A DNA stretch of 64,000 nt from an uncultured Tenacibaculum sp. (GCF_947504135.1 NZ_CANNGG010000001.1:1-64000); one strand, 5' to 3'; shown: positions 1-8,545, numbered from the stretch's first letter. The notes: generated by a model not told the origin, from the letters alone. Made by a program: numbers and translations.

Positions 1-75
1 CTCAATAGCTCAGTTGGTTAGAGCATCTGACTGTTAATCAGAGGGTCCCTGGTTCGAGTCCAGGTTGAGGAGCCA
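1..75 (+). tRNA. tRNA-Asn (GTT), 5' end cut by window edge
   Basis: Cloverleaf with anticodon stem TCTGA/TCAGA and loop CTGTTAA, which places GTT as the anticodon and makes it tRNA-Asn. The T-arm GGTTCGAGTC and an encoded 3' CCA are present. Compared with the second copy downstream, the first two bases of the acceptor stem lie outside the window. The visible part is identical to the second copy. Confidence 0.95.
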
Positions 76-133
76 AAGGCAACGTAGAAGCCGATAATTT
101 CTACAACAAATATAGATTGTTCTACATGAACAT

Positions 134-210
134 TCCTCAATAGCTCAGTTGGTTAGAGCATCTGACTGTTAATCAGAGGGTCCCTGGTTCGAGTCCAGGT
201 TGAGGAGCCA
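134..210 (+). tRNA. tRNA-Asn (GTT)
   Basis: Complete 77-nt tRNA with acceptor stem TCCTCAA/TTGAGGA, discriminator G and encoded CCA. The anticodon loop CTGTTAA gives anticodon GTT (Asn). It is a tandem duplicate of the tRNA just upstream, 58 nt apart, so both probably come from one transcript that ends at the hairpin right after this gene. Confidence 0.97.
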
Positions 211-212
211 AA

Positions 213-248
213 AAAATCCGATCTACGAAAGTAAATCGGATTTTTTAT
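213..248 (+). terminator. Intrinsic terminator of the tRNA-Asn pair
   Basis: Inverted repeat AAATCCGAT ... ATCGGATTT followed by a T-rich run, starting 3 nt after the CCA of the second tRNA. Confidence 0.85.
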
Positions 249-356
249 TTTGCCTAAACTTAAAATTACACAAAAGCCCAACTTACAAACAACTAGTAAG
301 CCAGACTTCTGCTCTTGTATATGCTAAATTAATGAAACAAAGCTTTCATTATAAGG

Positions 357-1127
357 TTATTGCGCACTCCAACCACCATCTAAGGCAAATGAAGTTCCAG
401 TAATAGTTGATGAAGTGTCTTTTGCCAATAACAGAGTCATATCAGCAATTGTTTCCAACGGAACAAACTGTTTTACCGCCTGTTTTTTCAGCATTACTTT
501 TTCAACAACTTCTTCTTCTTTCATCTGATGCGCTTTGCCCTGGTCTTTTATTTGCCCTTCTACTAAAGGTGTTTTTACATACCCTGGACAAATTGCATTA
601 CATGTTATATTATAAGGCGCACCTTCTAAAGCCAGAACCTTTGTCACACCTATTACACCGTGTTTTGCTGTTACATAGGCTGTTTTAAACTCAGATGCCC
701 TCAAGCCATGAACTGATAAAACATTGATAATTCTACCAAATTTCTGATCCTTCATAAAATTCCACGCTTTTTTTGAAGCATAGAAAGCAGCATTCATATT
801 AATAGCAATAATTTTTTCATACTTATTATTCGGAAAATCTTCTACAGGAGAAACATACTGTATCCCTGCATTATTAACCAACACACGCAATGCATCGAAC
901 ACTTTTATTGTTTGCTCTATTAATTCTTCAACCTCATCTGTAACCAATAAATTTGCATTTGAAAAAGAAACTTTCACATTATACTTATCTCCTACGCTTT
1001 TTGCTATTTTAGCACCATCCTCCTCCAAACCATGAAACATAATATTGTAACCTGCTTTGGCAAAAGCCTCTGCAATACCTAAGCCGATACCGCTAGTACT
1101 TCCTGTTATCAACGCTACTTTATTCAT
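357..1127 (-). CDS. 3-hydroxybutyrate dehydrogenase (SDR family)
   Basis: Classical short-chain dehydrogenase of 256 residues, expected to interconvert 3-hydroxybutyrate and acetoacetate with NAD(H) in the cytoplasm. The sequence shows the cofactor motif TGSTSGIG (residues 8-15), NNAG (85-88), the catalytic Ser (about 138) and YxxxK (Tyr151, Lys155). The segment PGYVKTPLVEGQI (181-193) is typical of the 3-hydroxybutyrate dehydrogenase subgroup. The protein ends in a DGGW tail normal for the family. Its ATG overlaps the stop codon of a hydrolase remnant upstream (ATGAATAA), so it was once translationally coupled to that lost gene. How it is expressed now is unclear. Substrate is inferred from family resemblance. 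Confidence 0.88.
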   Translation of the reverse strand: MNKVALITGSTSGIGLGIAEAFAKAGYNIMFHGLEEDGAKIAKSVGDKYNVKVSFSNANLLVTDEVEELIEQTIKVFDALRVLVNNAGIQYVSPVEDFPNNKYEKIIAINMNAAFYASKKAWNFMKDQKFGRIINVLSVHGLRASEFKTAYVTAKHGVIGVTKVLALEGAPYNITCNAICPGYVKTPLVEGQIKDQGKAHQMKEEEVVEKVMLKKQAVKQFVPLETIADMTLLLAKDTSSTITGTSFALDGGWSAQ

Positions 1128-1259
1128 GATTCAGAAAATTTCCAAGCACTTTGTTAAAAGCTTCAGGTTGATCTATTACCGCTCCATGTCTTGAGTTTTC
1201 AATTACAGACAGTGTTGCATTCGGCATTCTTTTCAGTAAAGCTGATAAATTTAACCTTA
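1120..1259 (-). pseudogene. C-terminal remnant of an alpha/beta hydrolase
   Basis: Reading the minus strand from about 1259 down to a TAA at 1122-1120 gives about 42 codons ending in NFLNHE. It contains ENSRHGAVIDQPEAFNKVL, which matches the catalytic-His end of alpha/beta hydrolases (His-Gly ... xQPExFN ... FL). An in-frame stop precedes it and no nucleophile elbow or other upstream part is present, so only the 3' end of the gene survives. The stop overlaps the start of the 3-hydroxybutyrate dehydrogenase, a typical operon arrangement. The rest was apparently deleted, bringing the bioF promoter region next to it. Confidence 0.7.
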
Positions 1260-1420
1260 TTTAAGTGAGACTTTTACACAAAACCCATCAAAAACTTTAA
1301 TTTTTAACTAAAAACATTAAGGAATTAAAAATGAGACTTAAAAAAACAAACACTTTTGCCTCTAAAAGATTTCTAACTAAATAGCTACGATATTAAAAAG
1401 CGCTTCTTTATTTTTACATT

Positions 1421-2545
1421 ATGCAATTTCCTAAGAAACTACATAAAAAAATTATACAACGAGAGACACAAAACTCTTTAAGAAAACTTGGTAAAGAAAA
1501 TTCATTAATCGATTTTTCTTCCAACGATTATTTAGGATTTGCTAAATCGGAAATTATCTTTGACAAAACACATCAATATTTAATTAATAATAATAGTAAG
1601 ATTAACGGAGCTACAGGTTCTCGTTTACTCTCAGGAAACCATGCACTTTATACTCAAATTGAAAAACAACTTGCTAATATTCACAACTCAGAAACTGCAT
1701 TGATTTTTAATTCTGGTTATGATGCTAATATTGGCTTTTTTGCTTCGGTGCCTCAACGTGGTGATATCATTTTATATGATGAACTTATTCATGCATCCAT
1801 AAGAGATGGAATTCAATTATCCAATGCAAAATCTTTTAAGTTTAAACATAATGATATAACTCATTTGGATGAGATGCTGAAACGAGTTCAGCATGACGAC
1901 ATAGAAATTTATGTAGTTACCGAATCTGTTTTTTCTATGGATGGTGATTCTCCTAATTTGGTAACAATGTCACAAATCGTAAAAAAACACACCAATGTTC
2001 ATTTGGTAGTAGATGAAGCGCACGCTTTGGGTGTTTTCGACTTCGGTTTAACTCAAAAACTACAGTTAGAAAACGCTGTTTTCGCTCGAATTATTACCTT
2101 CGGAAAAGGCTTAGGGTGTCACGGATCAGCTATTTTAGGATGCAAGCAATTACAACAATACCTCGTTAATTTTGCGCGTAGTTTTATTTACACAACAGGG
2201 CTTTCTCCTCATTCGTTAGCTACTATAAAAGTTGCTTATAATGAATTATCAAACTGTCATTCTAGAGAAAAATTAGAGCAAAACATTCAACATTTCATTT
2301 CAGAATCAAACAGGCTACAATTACATTTTATTGAGAGTACTTCTGCAATTCACTGTTGTATTATTTCTGGTAATGAACGTGTAAAAAACATCGCTTCTCA
2401 ATTGCAACAAAAAGGATTTGATGTAAAACCTATTTTATCACCAACCGTTCCATTAAATCAAGAACGTTTGCGTTTTTGTTTGCACTCCTATAATTCTAAG
2501 GAAGAAATCACCAATGTTTTAGAGAACCTTGCTACTTTTGCTTAA
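1421..2545 (+). CDS. bioF: 8-amino-7-oxononanoate synthase
   Basis: PLP enzyme of the alpha-oxoamine synthase family, 374 residues, condensing pimeloyl-thioester with L-alanine in biotin synthesis. Visible motifs are the N-terminal DFSSNDYLG, the glycine-rich GATGSRLLSG, VVDEAHA (PLP-ring Asp198) and the Schiff-base lysine in TFGKGLG (Lys229). It is first in a tight set with a DUF2007 gene, bioD and bioA. A related family member, Kbl (24027-25220), also lies in this window. The biotin context and the closer match to BioF (shorter N-terminus) separate the two. Confidence 0.92.
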   Translation: MQFPKKLHKKIIQRETQNSLRKLGKENSLIDFSSNDYLGFAKSEIIFDKTHQYLINNNSKINGATGSRLLSGNHALYTQIEKQLANIHNSETALIFNSGYDANIGFFASVPQRGDIILYDELIHASIRDGIQLSNAKSFKFKHNDITHLDEMLKRVQHDDIEIYVVTESVFSMDGDSPNLVTMSQIVKKHTNVHLVVDEAHALGVFDFGLTQKLQLENAVFARIITFGKGLGCHGSAILGCKQLQQYLVNFARSFIYTTGLSPHSLATIKVAYNELSNCHSREKLEQNIQHFISESNRLQLHFIESTSAIHCCIISGNERVKNIASQLQQKGFDVKPILSPTVPLNQERLRFCLHSYNSKEEITNVLENLATFA

Positions 2546-2557
2546 AAATTTAAGTAG

Positions 2558-2938
2558 ATGAGAAATGATTTTACCATTTTGGCACTTTTTGAATATTCTA
2601 CTGAAGCTCAAGTAATAAAAGCTAAATTAGATTCAGAAGGTATTCAAACGATGTTAATGGATGAAAAAACAGTAGATTCTGATCCATTAATTAGTCAAGC
2701 TATCGGCGGAGTAAAACTACTTATACATAATACTGATTTAGAAAAAGCCACTATTATTTATAACGACATAAGGAGCTATCAAAAAGACGAACGTGGAAAT
2801 GATATTCATTCTCCTAAATGTAATTCAACAAAAACATTAGTTGCAGATTTACAACGTAAAAATATCTTTTTTATGCTTTTTCCTTTTTTTGAAAGCAGAA
2901 AATTAATCTGTAACGATTGCAAAACAGTTTTCAAATGA
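2558..2938 (+). CDS. DUF2007-type small protein in the biotin operon
   Basis: 126 residues, no signal peptide. The first ~75 residues (ALFEYSTEAQVIKAKLDSEG ... GGVKLLIHNTDLEKA) match the DUF2007 'putative signal-transducing protein' fold, a ferredoxin-like domain of unknown function. The C-terminus has Cys residues in PKCNS and CNDCK that could form a small zinc site. It lies 12 nt after bioF, and its stop codon overlaps the bioD start (ATGA), so it is co-translated with biotin genes. Such proteins are common in Bacteroidota and I cannot assign a role. Its place in the operon may be incidental. Confidence 0.8.
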   Translation: MRNDFTILALFEYSTEAQVIKAKLDSEGIQTMLMDEKTVDSDPLISQAIGGVKLLIHNTDLEKATIIYNDIRSYQKDERGNDIHSPKCNSTKTLVADLQRKNIFFMLFPFFESRKLICNDCKTVFK

Positions 2939-3543
2939 AAAAATATTTTATCACAGGAATTTCAACAGAAGTAGGTAAAACAGTTGCTTCTGCTATTATA
3001 ACCGAAGCCTTACAAGCCGATTATTGGAAACCTATTCAATCAGGAGATTTAGACTATTCCGACACTCATAAAGTTCAAAAACTAATTTCAAATACAAAAA
3101 CCGTTTTTCATCCAAATTCGTATGCTTTACAGACTCCTATGAGTCCACATGCTGCTGCTGAAATTGATGGAATTACTATTGAAATTGACAACATCAAAGA
3201 ACCTGTAACCAAAAACCACTTGGTTATTGAAGGTGCAGGTGGATTACTGGTTCCTTTAAATGATAAAAACACCCTACTTGACGCCATAAAACCCGGTTAT
3301 AAAGTAATTGTAGTGTCTCGTCATTATTTAGGAAGCATCAATCATACACTACTAACAGTAAACTTATTGAAAGAAAAAGGTTTTGATGTTTCATTAATTT
3401 TCTCAGGAAATGAACACAAAACTACCGAGGATATTATCAAAAAAATGACTGAAGTTCCTGTAATTGGTCGTATTGAAGAAGAGCCTTATTTTGATCAAAA
3501 TGTAATTAAAGAATATGCAGATAAATTCAAAGAAAATTTATGA
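2935..3543 (+). CDS. bioD: Dethiobiotin synthetase
   Basis: ATP-dependent carboxylase that closes the ureido ring of dethiobiotin from 7,8-diaminopelargonate. The P-loop ITGISTEVGKT is at residues 6-16, and EGAGGLLVPL (the typical BioD loop) follows at about residue 100. Total length is 202 residues, slightly short of the ~220 usual. I chose the ATG at 2935, which overlaps the preceding stop (ATGA), over an in-frame ATG at 2917. The protein then begins MKKYFITG, directly at the first beta strand. The gene overlaps bioA by 4 nt. Confidence 0.93.
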   Translation: MKKYFITGISTEVGKTVASAIITEALQADYWKPIQSGDLDYSDTHKVQKLISNTKTVFHPNSYALQTPMSPHAAAEIDGITIEIDNIKEPVTKNHLVIEGAGGLLVPLNDKNTLLDAIKPGYKVIVVSRHYLGSINHTLLTVNLLKEKGFDVSLIFSGNEHKTTEDIIKKMTEVPVIGRIEEEPYFDQNVIKEYADKFKENL

Positions 3544-4805
3544 CTTTAACCGAAAGAGATAAAAAACATTTGTGGCATCCGCTAAAACAACATCAAACAC
3601 ATCCAAATAGTTTAGGAATTGTAAAAGCAAAAGGATGCATACTAACCGACGAACACGGTAACGAATATATCGATGCTATTTCGTCTTGGTACACCTGTAT
3701 GTTTGGACATTGTAACGACTATATTACAAGCAGAGTTTACCTACAAATGCAAACATTAGATCAAATAATGTTTAGTGATTTCACCCACGAACCTGCTGTA
3801 AAATTATCAGAAGAATTGATTAAAATTCTCCCTGAGAATCAAAACCGAATTTTCTTTAATGATAACGGTTCTACTGCTGTAGAGGCGGGAATTAAAATGG
3901 CGCTACAATACTATTTTAATAAAGGTGAAAAGCGCACAACTTTTATTGCCTTTGAAGATGGTTTTCATGGCGATACTTTTGGCGCCATGTCGGTTTCTGG
4001 ATTATCGGTATACAACGGTCCGTTTGAAGATTTTTTAATGGATATTCAACGTATTCCTGTTCCAAACGGAGAAAATAATGACCTCATAGCAGAACAACTA
4101 CAAGAAATTATTTCAGAAAATAAGGTTGCGGGATTCATCTACGAACCTTTAGTTCAAGGAGCGGCTGGAATGAAAATTCACCAAGCTGAAGATTTAGATA
4201 AAATCCTAGAAATTTGCAAAAAGAACGACATTTTAACTATTTCTGATGAGGTTATGACTGGTTTTGGAAAAACAGGTAACAATTTTGCTTCTGATGAAAT
4301 TACCACCAAACCAGACATCATGTGTTTAAGTAAAGCGTTGACTGCTGGATTGGTTCCTATGTCCATTACTTCATGTACCGAAGAAATTTACACGGCTTTT
4401 TTAGACAATGATATTTCTAAAGGTTTTTTCCATTGCCATACATATTCTGCAAATCCGATAGCTTGTACTGCTGCTTTGGCTAGTATTGAATTGTTACAGA
4501 CACAAGAAATTCAAGAGAATATTAAAACTATTGAAAGAAGTAATAAAGCCTTTGCTGAGAAAATAGAAAACCACCCAAAAGTAAATTCAACAAGATGTAA
4601 AGGTGTCATTTTAGCGATTGATTTAAACACCAATTCTGGTCGTTATGGAACGCTTCGAGACCAACTTTTAAAGTCTTTTATGGATGAAGGCGTTTTCTTA
4701 CGTCCGCTTGGAAACACTGTTTACATTCAGCCACCATACGTAATTACGAAAGAGCAACTTGAAAAAATATATACAACTATTAAAAAGGTTCTAGATACTC
4801 TCTAG
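3540..4805 (+). CDS. bioA: Adenosylmethionine-8-amino-7-oxononanoate aminotransferase
   Basis: Class III PLP aminotransferase of 421 residues that makes 7,8-diaminopelargonate from the BioF product. Typical motifs are WHPLKQH near the N-terminus, SSWYTCMFGH (about 48-57), GFHGDTFGAMS, the PLP Asp in ISDEVMTGFGKTG (Asp236) and the Schiff-base lysine in CLSKALTAG (Lys265). Its start overlaps the bioD stop (ATGA). Its 3' end overlaps by 15 nt the 3' end of the convergent Coa1-like gene. The end of the bioFDA transcript therefore runs into that gene in antisense. Confidence 0.95.
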   Translation: MTLTERDKKHLWHPLKQHQTHPNSLGIVKAKGCILTDEHGNEYIDAISSWYTCMFGHCNDYITSRVYLQMQTLDQIMFSDFTHEPAVKLSEELIKILPENQNRIFFNDNGSTAVEAGIKMALQYYFNKGEKRTTFIAFEDGFHGDTFGAMSVSGLSVYNGPFEDFLMDIQRIPVPNGENNDLIAEQLQEIISENKVAGFIYEPLVQGAAGMKIHQAEDLDKILEICKKNDILTISDEVMTGFGKTGNNFASDEITTKPDIMCLSKALTAGLVPMSITSCTEEIYTAFLDNDISKGFFHCHTYSANPIACTAALASIELLQTQEIQENIKTIERSNKAFAEKIENHPKVNSTRCKGVILAIDLNTNSGRYGTLRDQLLKSFMDEGVFLRPLGNTVYIQPPYVITKEQLEKIYTTIKKVLDTL

Positions 4806-5228
4806 AGCCTTCACTTTTTCTAACAAGTTAATCTCTTCTTGGGTATCTCTAATTCGAACGTACAAATCTTCATAAACCCATTCTCCATCTACCTTAATTC
4901 CTCTAACTACAAGAGTTCCTTCCTCTTTATCTCCTCTTATCGGAATAGAAAAATCTACATTCCCATCGTCATTCGTAAGAGAAATATTTCCTGATGGAAT
5001 TCCATATTTTTCAATAGACTGTCCCAAAATTTCAATAACCAACTCGTTTTTAGATGCCTGCTCAATAGCATATTCAACAGGAGTAGAACTTGTCATTATT
5101 TTCGACACTCCGAAAAATGCTGCTCCCACACCTAAAACAATTAATAAAACAACCCCTAAACAACCAGTTAATGGTATAAACCACAACCAGTTTCTTCCAA
5201 ACCAACTTTTTTGATTTTGCTCACTCAT
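4791..5228 (-). CDS. Coa1-like membrane protein
   Basis: 145 residues: a short N-terminal tail with SWFGRNWLW, one transmembrane helix (about 16-42, rich in Leu/Val/Gly), then a soluble domain of about 100 residues. This architecture and the N-terminal FGRNW motif resemble the cytochrome-oxidase-assembly Coa1 family as annotated in bacteria. A role in oxidase assembly is not shown for these bacterial versions. It is convergent with bioA (15-nt overlap) and divergent from the ketoacyl synthase gene, so it interrupts the biotin cluster on the other strand. Confidence 0.65.
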   Translation of the reverse strand: MSEQNQKSWFGRNWLWFIPLTGCLGVVLLIVLGVGAAFFGVSKIMTSSTPVEYAIEQASKNELVIEILGQSIEKYGIPSGNISLTNDDGNVDFSIPIRGDKEEGTLVVRGIKVDGEWVYEDLYVRIRDTQEEINLLEKVKALESI

Positions 5229-5313
5229 AACTTCAATAATTTTATCCCAAGATAAATATTTTTATTTTCTTTAGAATACTTGATTTTACCTTTATTTTTG
5301 CTGAAATTTTATC

Positions 5314-6471
5314 GTGTTGAAAGAACTTATCTCTATAACATCATTTGCATCTGTTTCAGCCTTGGGAAGCACTTCTGAAAAAATTTGGGAAAACTACCAA
5401 AAAAAGCAACATTTTTTAAGCTCTAAAGAGTTTGAGGATTCTAAAGCATGGGTAGCACAATTGACTGATGAGGATAAACACGCTATTGAGGAAGTTCAAA
5501 ATTCAGATAACAAGTATAAAAACTTAGATCCGTCTGTTTTATATACATTATTTGTTGCTCGAAAAGCAATAGAGCAAACCAATTGGAAAGCTTCTGACAA
5601 CTTCGGAATTAACATCGGTTCTTCTCGTGGAGCCACTTCTTTGTTTGAAAAGTACCACAAAGAGTTTTTAGCAACTGGCAAATCATCTACCTTAAGTTCT
5701 CCAACTACCACTTTAGGGAATATTTCTTCTTGGATAGCACACGACTTACAAACCAACGGACCAGAAATTTCACATTCTATAACCTGTTCAACCGGATTAC
5801 ATTCTTTGTTAAATGGTGTCGCTTGGTTACAATCTGGAATGTCAGAAAAATTTATGATTGGCGCTAGCGAAGCTTCACTAACTGATTTTACCATCGCGCA
5901 AATGCAGGCATTAAAAGTATATTCTAAAGAAAATGATGAATATCCATGTAAGGCTTTTGACCTCAACAAAACCAAAAACACCATGGTATTGGGAGAAGGT
6001 GCTTCTGTATTTTGTTTAGAGAGTGGAAGTAAAGAAAATGCTATCGCTTTTATTGAAGGAGTTGGATATGCTACAGAGGTTTTAAAACACAATACCTCCG
6101 TAACTACCGATGCTGAATGTTTTCAAAAATCAATGAAAATGGCATTAGGTACTGTTTCTCCTGATGAAATTGACGCTATTGTAATGCATGCTCCAGGTAC
6201 AATTAAAGGAGATCAATCGGAAATTAATGCGATTCAAAAAGTATTCTGTAACAAAACTCCATTTTTAACTACTAATAAATGGAAACTCGGTCATACGTTT
6301 GGTGCTTCTGGCTTGTTAAGTTTAGAGTTAGCAATGTTAATGATACAACATCAACAAGTAATTGAAGTTACTTTTGCTGAACCTCAACAAACTCCAAAAA
6401 AACTCAATAAAATACTAGTAAATGCTGTTGGTTTTGGAGGGAATGCGGTTTCTGTTTTAATTACAAAATAA
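5314..6471 (+). CDS. Stand-alone beta-ketoacyl synthase in the biotin cluster
   Basis: Thiolase-fold condensing enzyme of 385 residues, FabF/FabB-like but shorter than the ~412 of housekeeping FabF. The full Cys-His-His triad is present: Cys158 in ITCSTGLHSLL, His292 in VMHAPGTIKGD and His327 in KLGHTFGASG. It should therefore be an active condensing enzyme. The start is GTG at 5314 (TTG follows as an alternative). A second FabF-like gene next to bioFDA and bioB suggests a role in building the pimeloyl chain, since bioC, bioH, bioG, bioW and bioI are all absent here. Another lipid or secondary-metabolite role cannot be excluded. Confidence 0.85.
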   Translation: MLKELISITSFASVSALGSTSEKIWENYQKKQHFLSSKEFEDSKAWVAQLTDEDKHAIEEVQNSDNKYKNLDPSVLYTLFVARKAIEQTNWKASDNFGINIGSSRGATSLFEKYHKEFLATGKSSTLSSPTTTLGNISSWIAHDLQTNGPEISHSITCSTGLHSLLNGVAWLQSGMSEKFMIGASEASLTDFTIAQMQALKVYSKENDEYPCKAFDLNKTKNTMVLGEGASVFCLESGSKENAIAFIEGVGYATEVLKHNTSVTTDAECFQKSMKMALGTVSPDEIDAIVMHAPGTIKGDQSEINAIQKVFCNKTPFLTTNKWKLGHTFGASGLLSLELAMLMIQHQQVIEVTFAEPQQTPKKLNKILVNAVGFGGNAVSVLITK

Positions 6472-6529
6472 AAATTGTCGATTTCAGGCAATTTATATAC
6501 TTTTAGTCACTCATTTAAATAATTGCTTT

Positions 6530-7102
6530 ATGATGGAATGGTTTTCTGAATTGACCTCTTTTCAACAAGTTTATTGGGGAATAGCGGGTGTTTTTACATT
6601 AATTTTTGTGTTTGTTCTTATTAGTAGCTTTGTAGGCGCTGATACAGGTGACATAGGCGATATCGATACTGAAATAGATGCCGACACTGGTGCTGGATTT
6701 CAATTTTTTACCTTTAAAAATATGGTTGCATTTTTTACCATTTTTGGGTGGAGTGGTATTGCTAGTATGGATGCTGGTAATTCAAATACAATCACACTAC
6801 TTATTTCTGTGATTTGCGGATTGATCATGATGACTATCATGGCAACCTTATTCTACTACATTAGCAAACTAACAGATAGTGGTACCTTACAAATGAAAAA
6901 TGCACTAAATCAAATTGGCGAAGTGTATTTAACCGTAGGAGCAAATCGCTCTAAAATGGGAAAAGTGCATATAAAAGTACAAAACTCCCTTCGTGAACTT
7001 GATGCCTTAACAGATAACGATACTGACTTAACACAAGGCATGGTTGTTAAAGTAATCGAAGTTACCTCAAATGGAATATTAATTGTTGAATCTCAAAAAT
7101 AA
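6530..7102 (+). CDS. YuaF/NfeD-like membrane protein, flotillin partner
   Basis: 190 residues with three hydrophobic segments (about 12-33, 65-82 and 88-110) and a C-terminal beta-rich domain (about 120-190) of the OB-fold NfeD type. Such proteins are usually encoded directly beside a flotillin, as here with a 9-nt gap, and are thought to work with it in membrane microdomains. ATGATG at the start allows either codon. An acidic Asp/Glu-rich stretch (about 37-52) precedes the second segment. Function is inferred from gene pairing. Confidence 0.75.
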   Translation: MMEWFSELTSFQQVYWGIAGVFTLIFVFVLISSFVGADTGDIGDIDTEIDADTGAGFQFFTFKNMVAFFTIFGWSGIASMDAGNSNTITLLISVICGLIMMTIMATLFYYISKLTDSGTLQMKNALNQIGEVYLTVGANRSKMGKVHIKVQNSLRELDALTDNDTDLTQGMVVKVIEVTSNGILIVESQK

Positions 7103-7111
7103 AAATTAACT

Positions 7112-8545
7112 ATGTTAAAACTTACATTATTACAAATTGATGGCTTTGGATTTGCAGGTCCTATTGGACTTGTTATTGCCATTCTATTTATTTTTATCTT
7201 ACTAATAACTTTAATAAAACGCTATAAAAGGTGTCCTTCTGACAGAATCTTAGTTGTATATGGTAAAGTTGGTGGCGGACAATCTGCTAAATGTATTCAT
7301 GGTGGTGCTGCATTTATCTTTCCAGTAATTCAAGATTATGAATTTTTAGACTTAACACCAATTTCTATCGAAGTAAACTTGGTAAATGCTCTTTCTAAAC
7401 AAAATATTCGTGTAAACGTGCCTTCACGTTTTACCATTGGGGTTTCTACAGAGCCAGGAGTAATGCAAAATGCTGCCGAACGTTTACTTGGTTTAGCAAT
7501 GAACGATGTTCAAGAATTAGCTAAAGAAATTATTTTTGGACAGTTACGTTTAGTGGTTGCTTCAATGGATATTGAAGAAATTAACTCTGATAGAGATAAA
7601 TTTTTAACCAACATTTCACAAAGTGTAGAATCGGAATTAAAAAAGGTTGGTTTAAAATTAATTAACGTAAACATTACTGATATTGTTGACGAATCAGGAT
7701 ATATCGAAGCATTAGGTAAAGAAGCTGCTGCTCATGCAATTAACGCCGCTCGTAAATCTGTTGCTGAGAAAAACAGAGATGGTTCTATTGGGGAAGCAAA
7801 TGCTGTACAAGATGAAAGAACTCAAGTAGCTGCCGCTAATGCACAAGCTGTAGACGGAGAAAACACTGCAAAAATTGCTGTTGCAAACTCAGACTCTTTA
7901 CGTCGTCAAAGAGAGGCTGAAGCGGAAAGAGTAGCTATTGCTTCTGAAAAAGTGCAATCAGCAAAAGCTTTAGAAGAATCGTATGCTGCCGAGAAAGAAG
8001 CTGAAATTGCCAGAGCTGAAAGAGAACGTTCTTCACAAATGGCAGATGTAATCGTTCCTGCTGAGATTGATAAACGAAAAGTAGAAATTGATGCAGAGGC
8101 AGAAGCTGAAAGAATTCGTAGAAAAGCAAAAGGTGAGGCAGACGCTATTTTATTCAAAGCACAAGCAGAAGCTCAAGGTTTATACGAAGTATTAACCAAA
8201 CAAGCAGCTGGTTTAGACCAAATAGTTCAAGCTGCTGGTAATGATTCTCAAAACGCTGCTTTATTATTAATTGCTGATAAATTACCTGAATTGGTAAAAT
8301 TACAATCTGAAGCAATTAAAAATATTAAGATTGATAAAGTTACTGTTTGGGAAAATGGTGGAGGAAAAGATGGAAAAACATCTACTTCAAACTTTATTTC
8401 TGGAATGTATAATGCAGTACCACCACTACAAGAAATGTTTAATATGGCAGGTATGCAATTACCCGATTATTTAAAGGGGAAAGAGCTTCCTAATGAAGAC
8501 TCAAAAATAATTGAAGAAGACAATTCTCCTTCCAAAGAAAAATAA
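7112..8545 (+). CDS. Flotillin-like SPFH protein
   Basis: 477 residues: an N-terminal membrane segment (about 15-35), an SPFH/band-7 domain (about 45-230) and a long Ala/Glu-rich coiled coil (about 230-365) with repeated AEAER/EAEAERI patterns. The C-terminal tail is polar. This is the FloT/YuaG architecture, a scaffold of functional membrane microdomains. It is co-transcribed with the NfeD-like gene upstream and followed by a strong terminator, so the pair is its own unit between the ketoacyl synthase and bioB. Confidence 0.9.
   Translation: MLKLTLLQIDGFGFAGPIGLVIAILFIFILLITLIKRYKRCPSDRILVVYGKVGGGQSAKCIHGGAAFIFPVIQDYEFLDLTPISIEVNLVNALSKQNIRVNVPSRFTIGVSTEPGVMQNAAERLLGLAMNDVQELAKEIIFGQLRLVVASMDIEEINSDRDKFLTNISQSVESELKKVGLKLINVNITDIVDESGYIEALGKEAAAHAINAARKSVAEKNRDGSIGEANAVQDERTQVAAANAQAVDGENTAKIAVANSDSLRRQREAEAERVAIASEKVQSAKALEESYAAEKEAEIARAERERSSQMADVIVPAEIDKRKVEIDAEAEAERIRRKAKGEADAILFKAQAEAQGLYEVLTKQAAGLDQIVQAAGNDSQNAALLLIADKLPELVKLQSEAIKNIKIDKVTVWENGGGKDGKTSTSNFISGMYNAVPPLQEMFNMAGMQLPDYLKGKELPNEDSKIIEEDNSPSKEK

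Noticed and set aside
200-403. Open frame of 67 codons on the plus strand after the second tRNA
   Set aside because: It starts inside the tRNA, reads through the terminator hairpin and has no domain or ribosome site.
1331-1384. 17-codon open frame (MRLKKTNTFASKRFLTK) upstream of bioF
   Set aside because: Too short and unsupported; no regulatory codon run or hairpin to suggest a leader peptide.
7906-8157. Minus-strand frames opposite the flotillin coiled coil
   Set aside because: Shadows of the repetitive Ala/Glu codons of the real gene.
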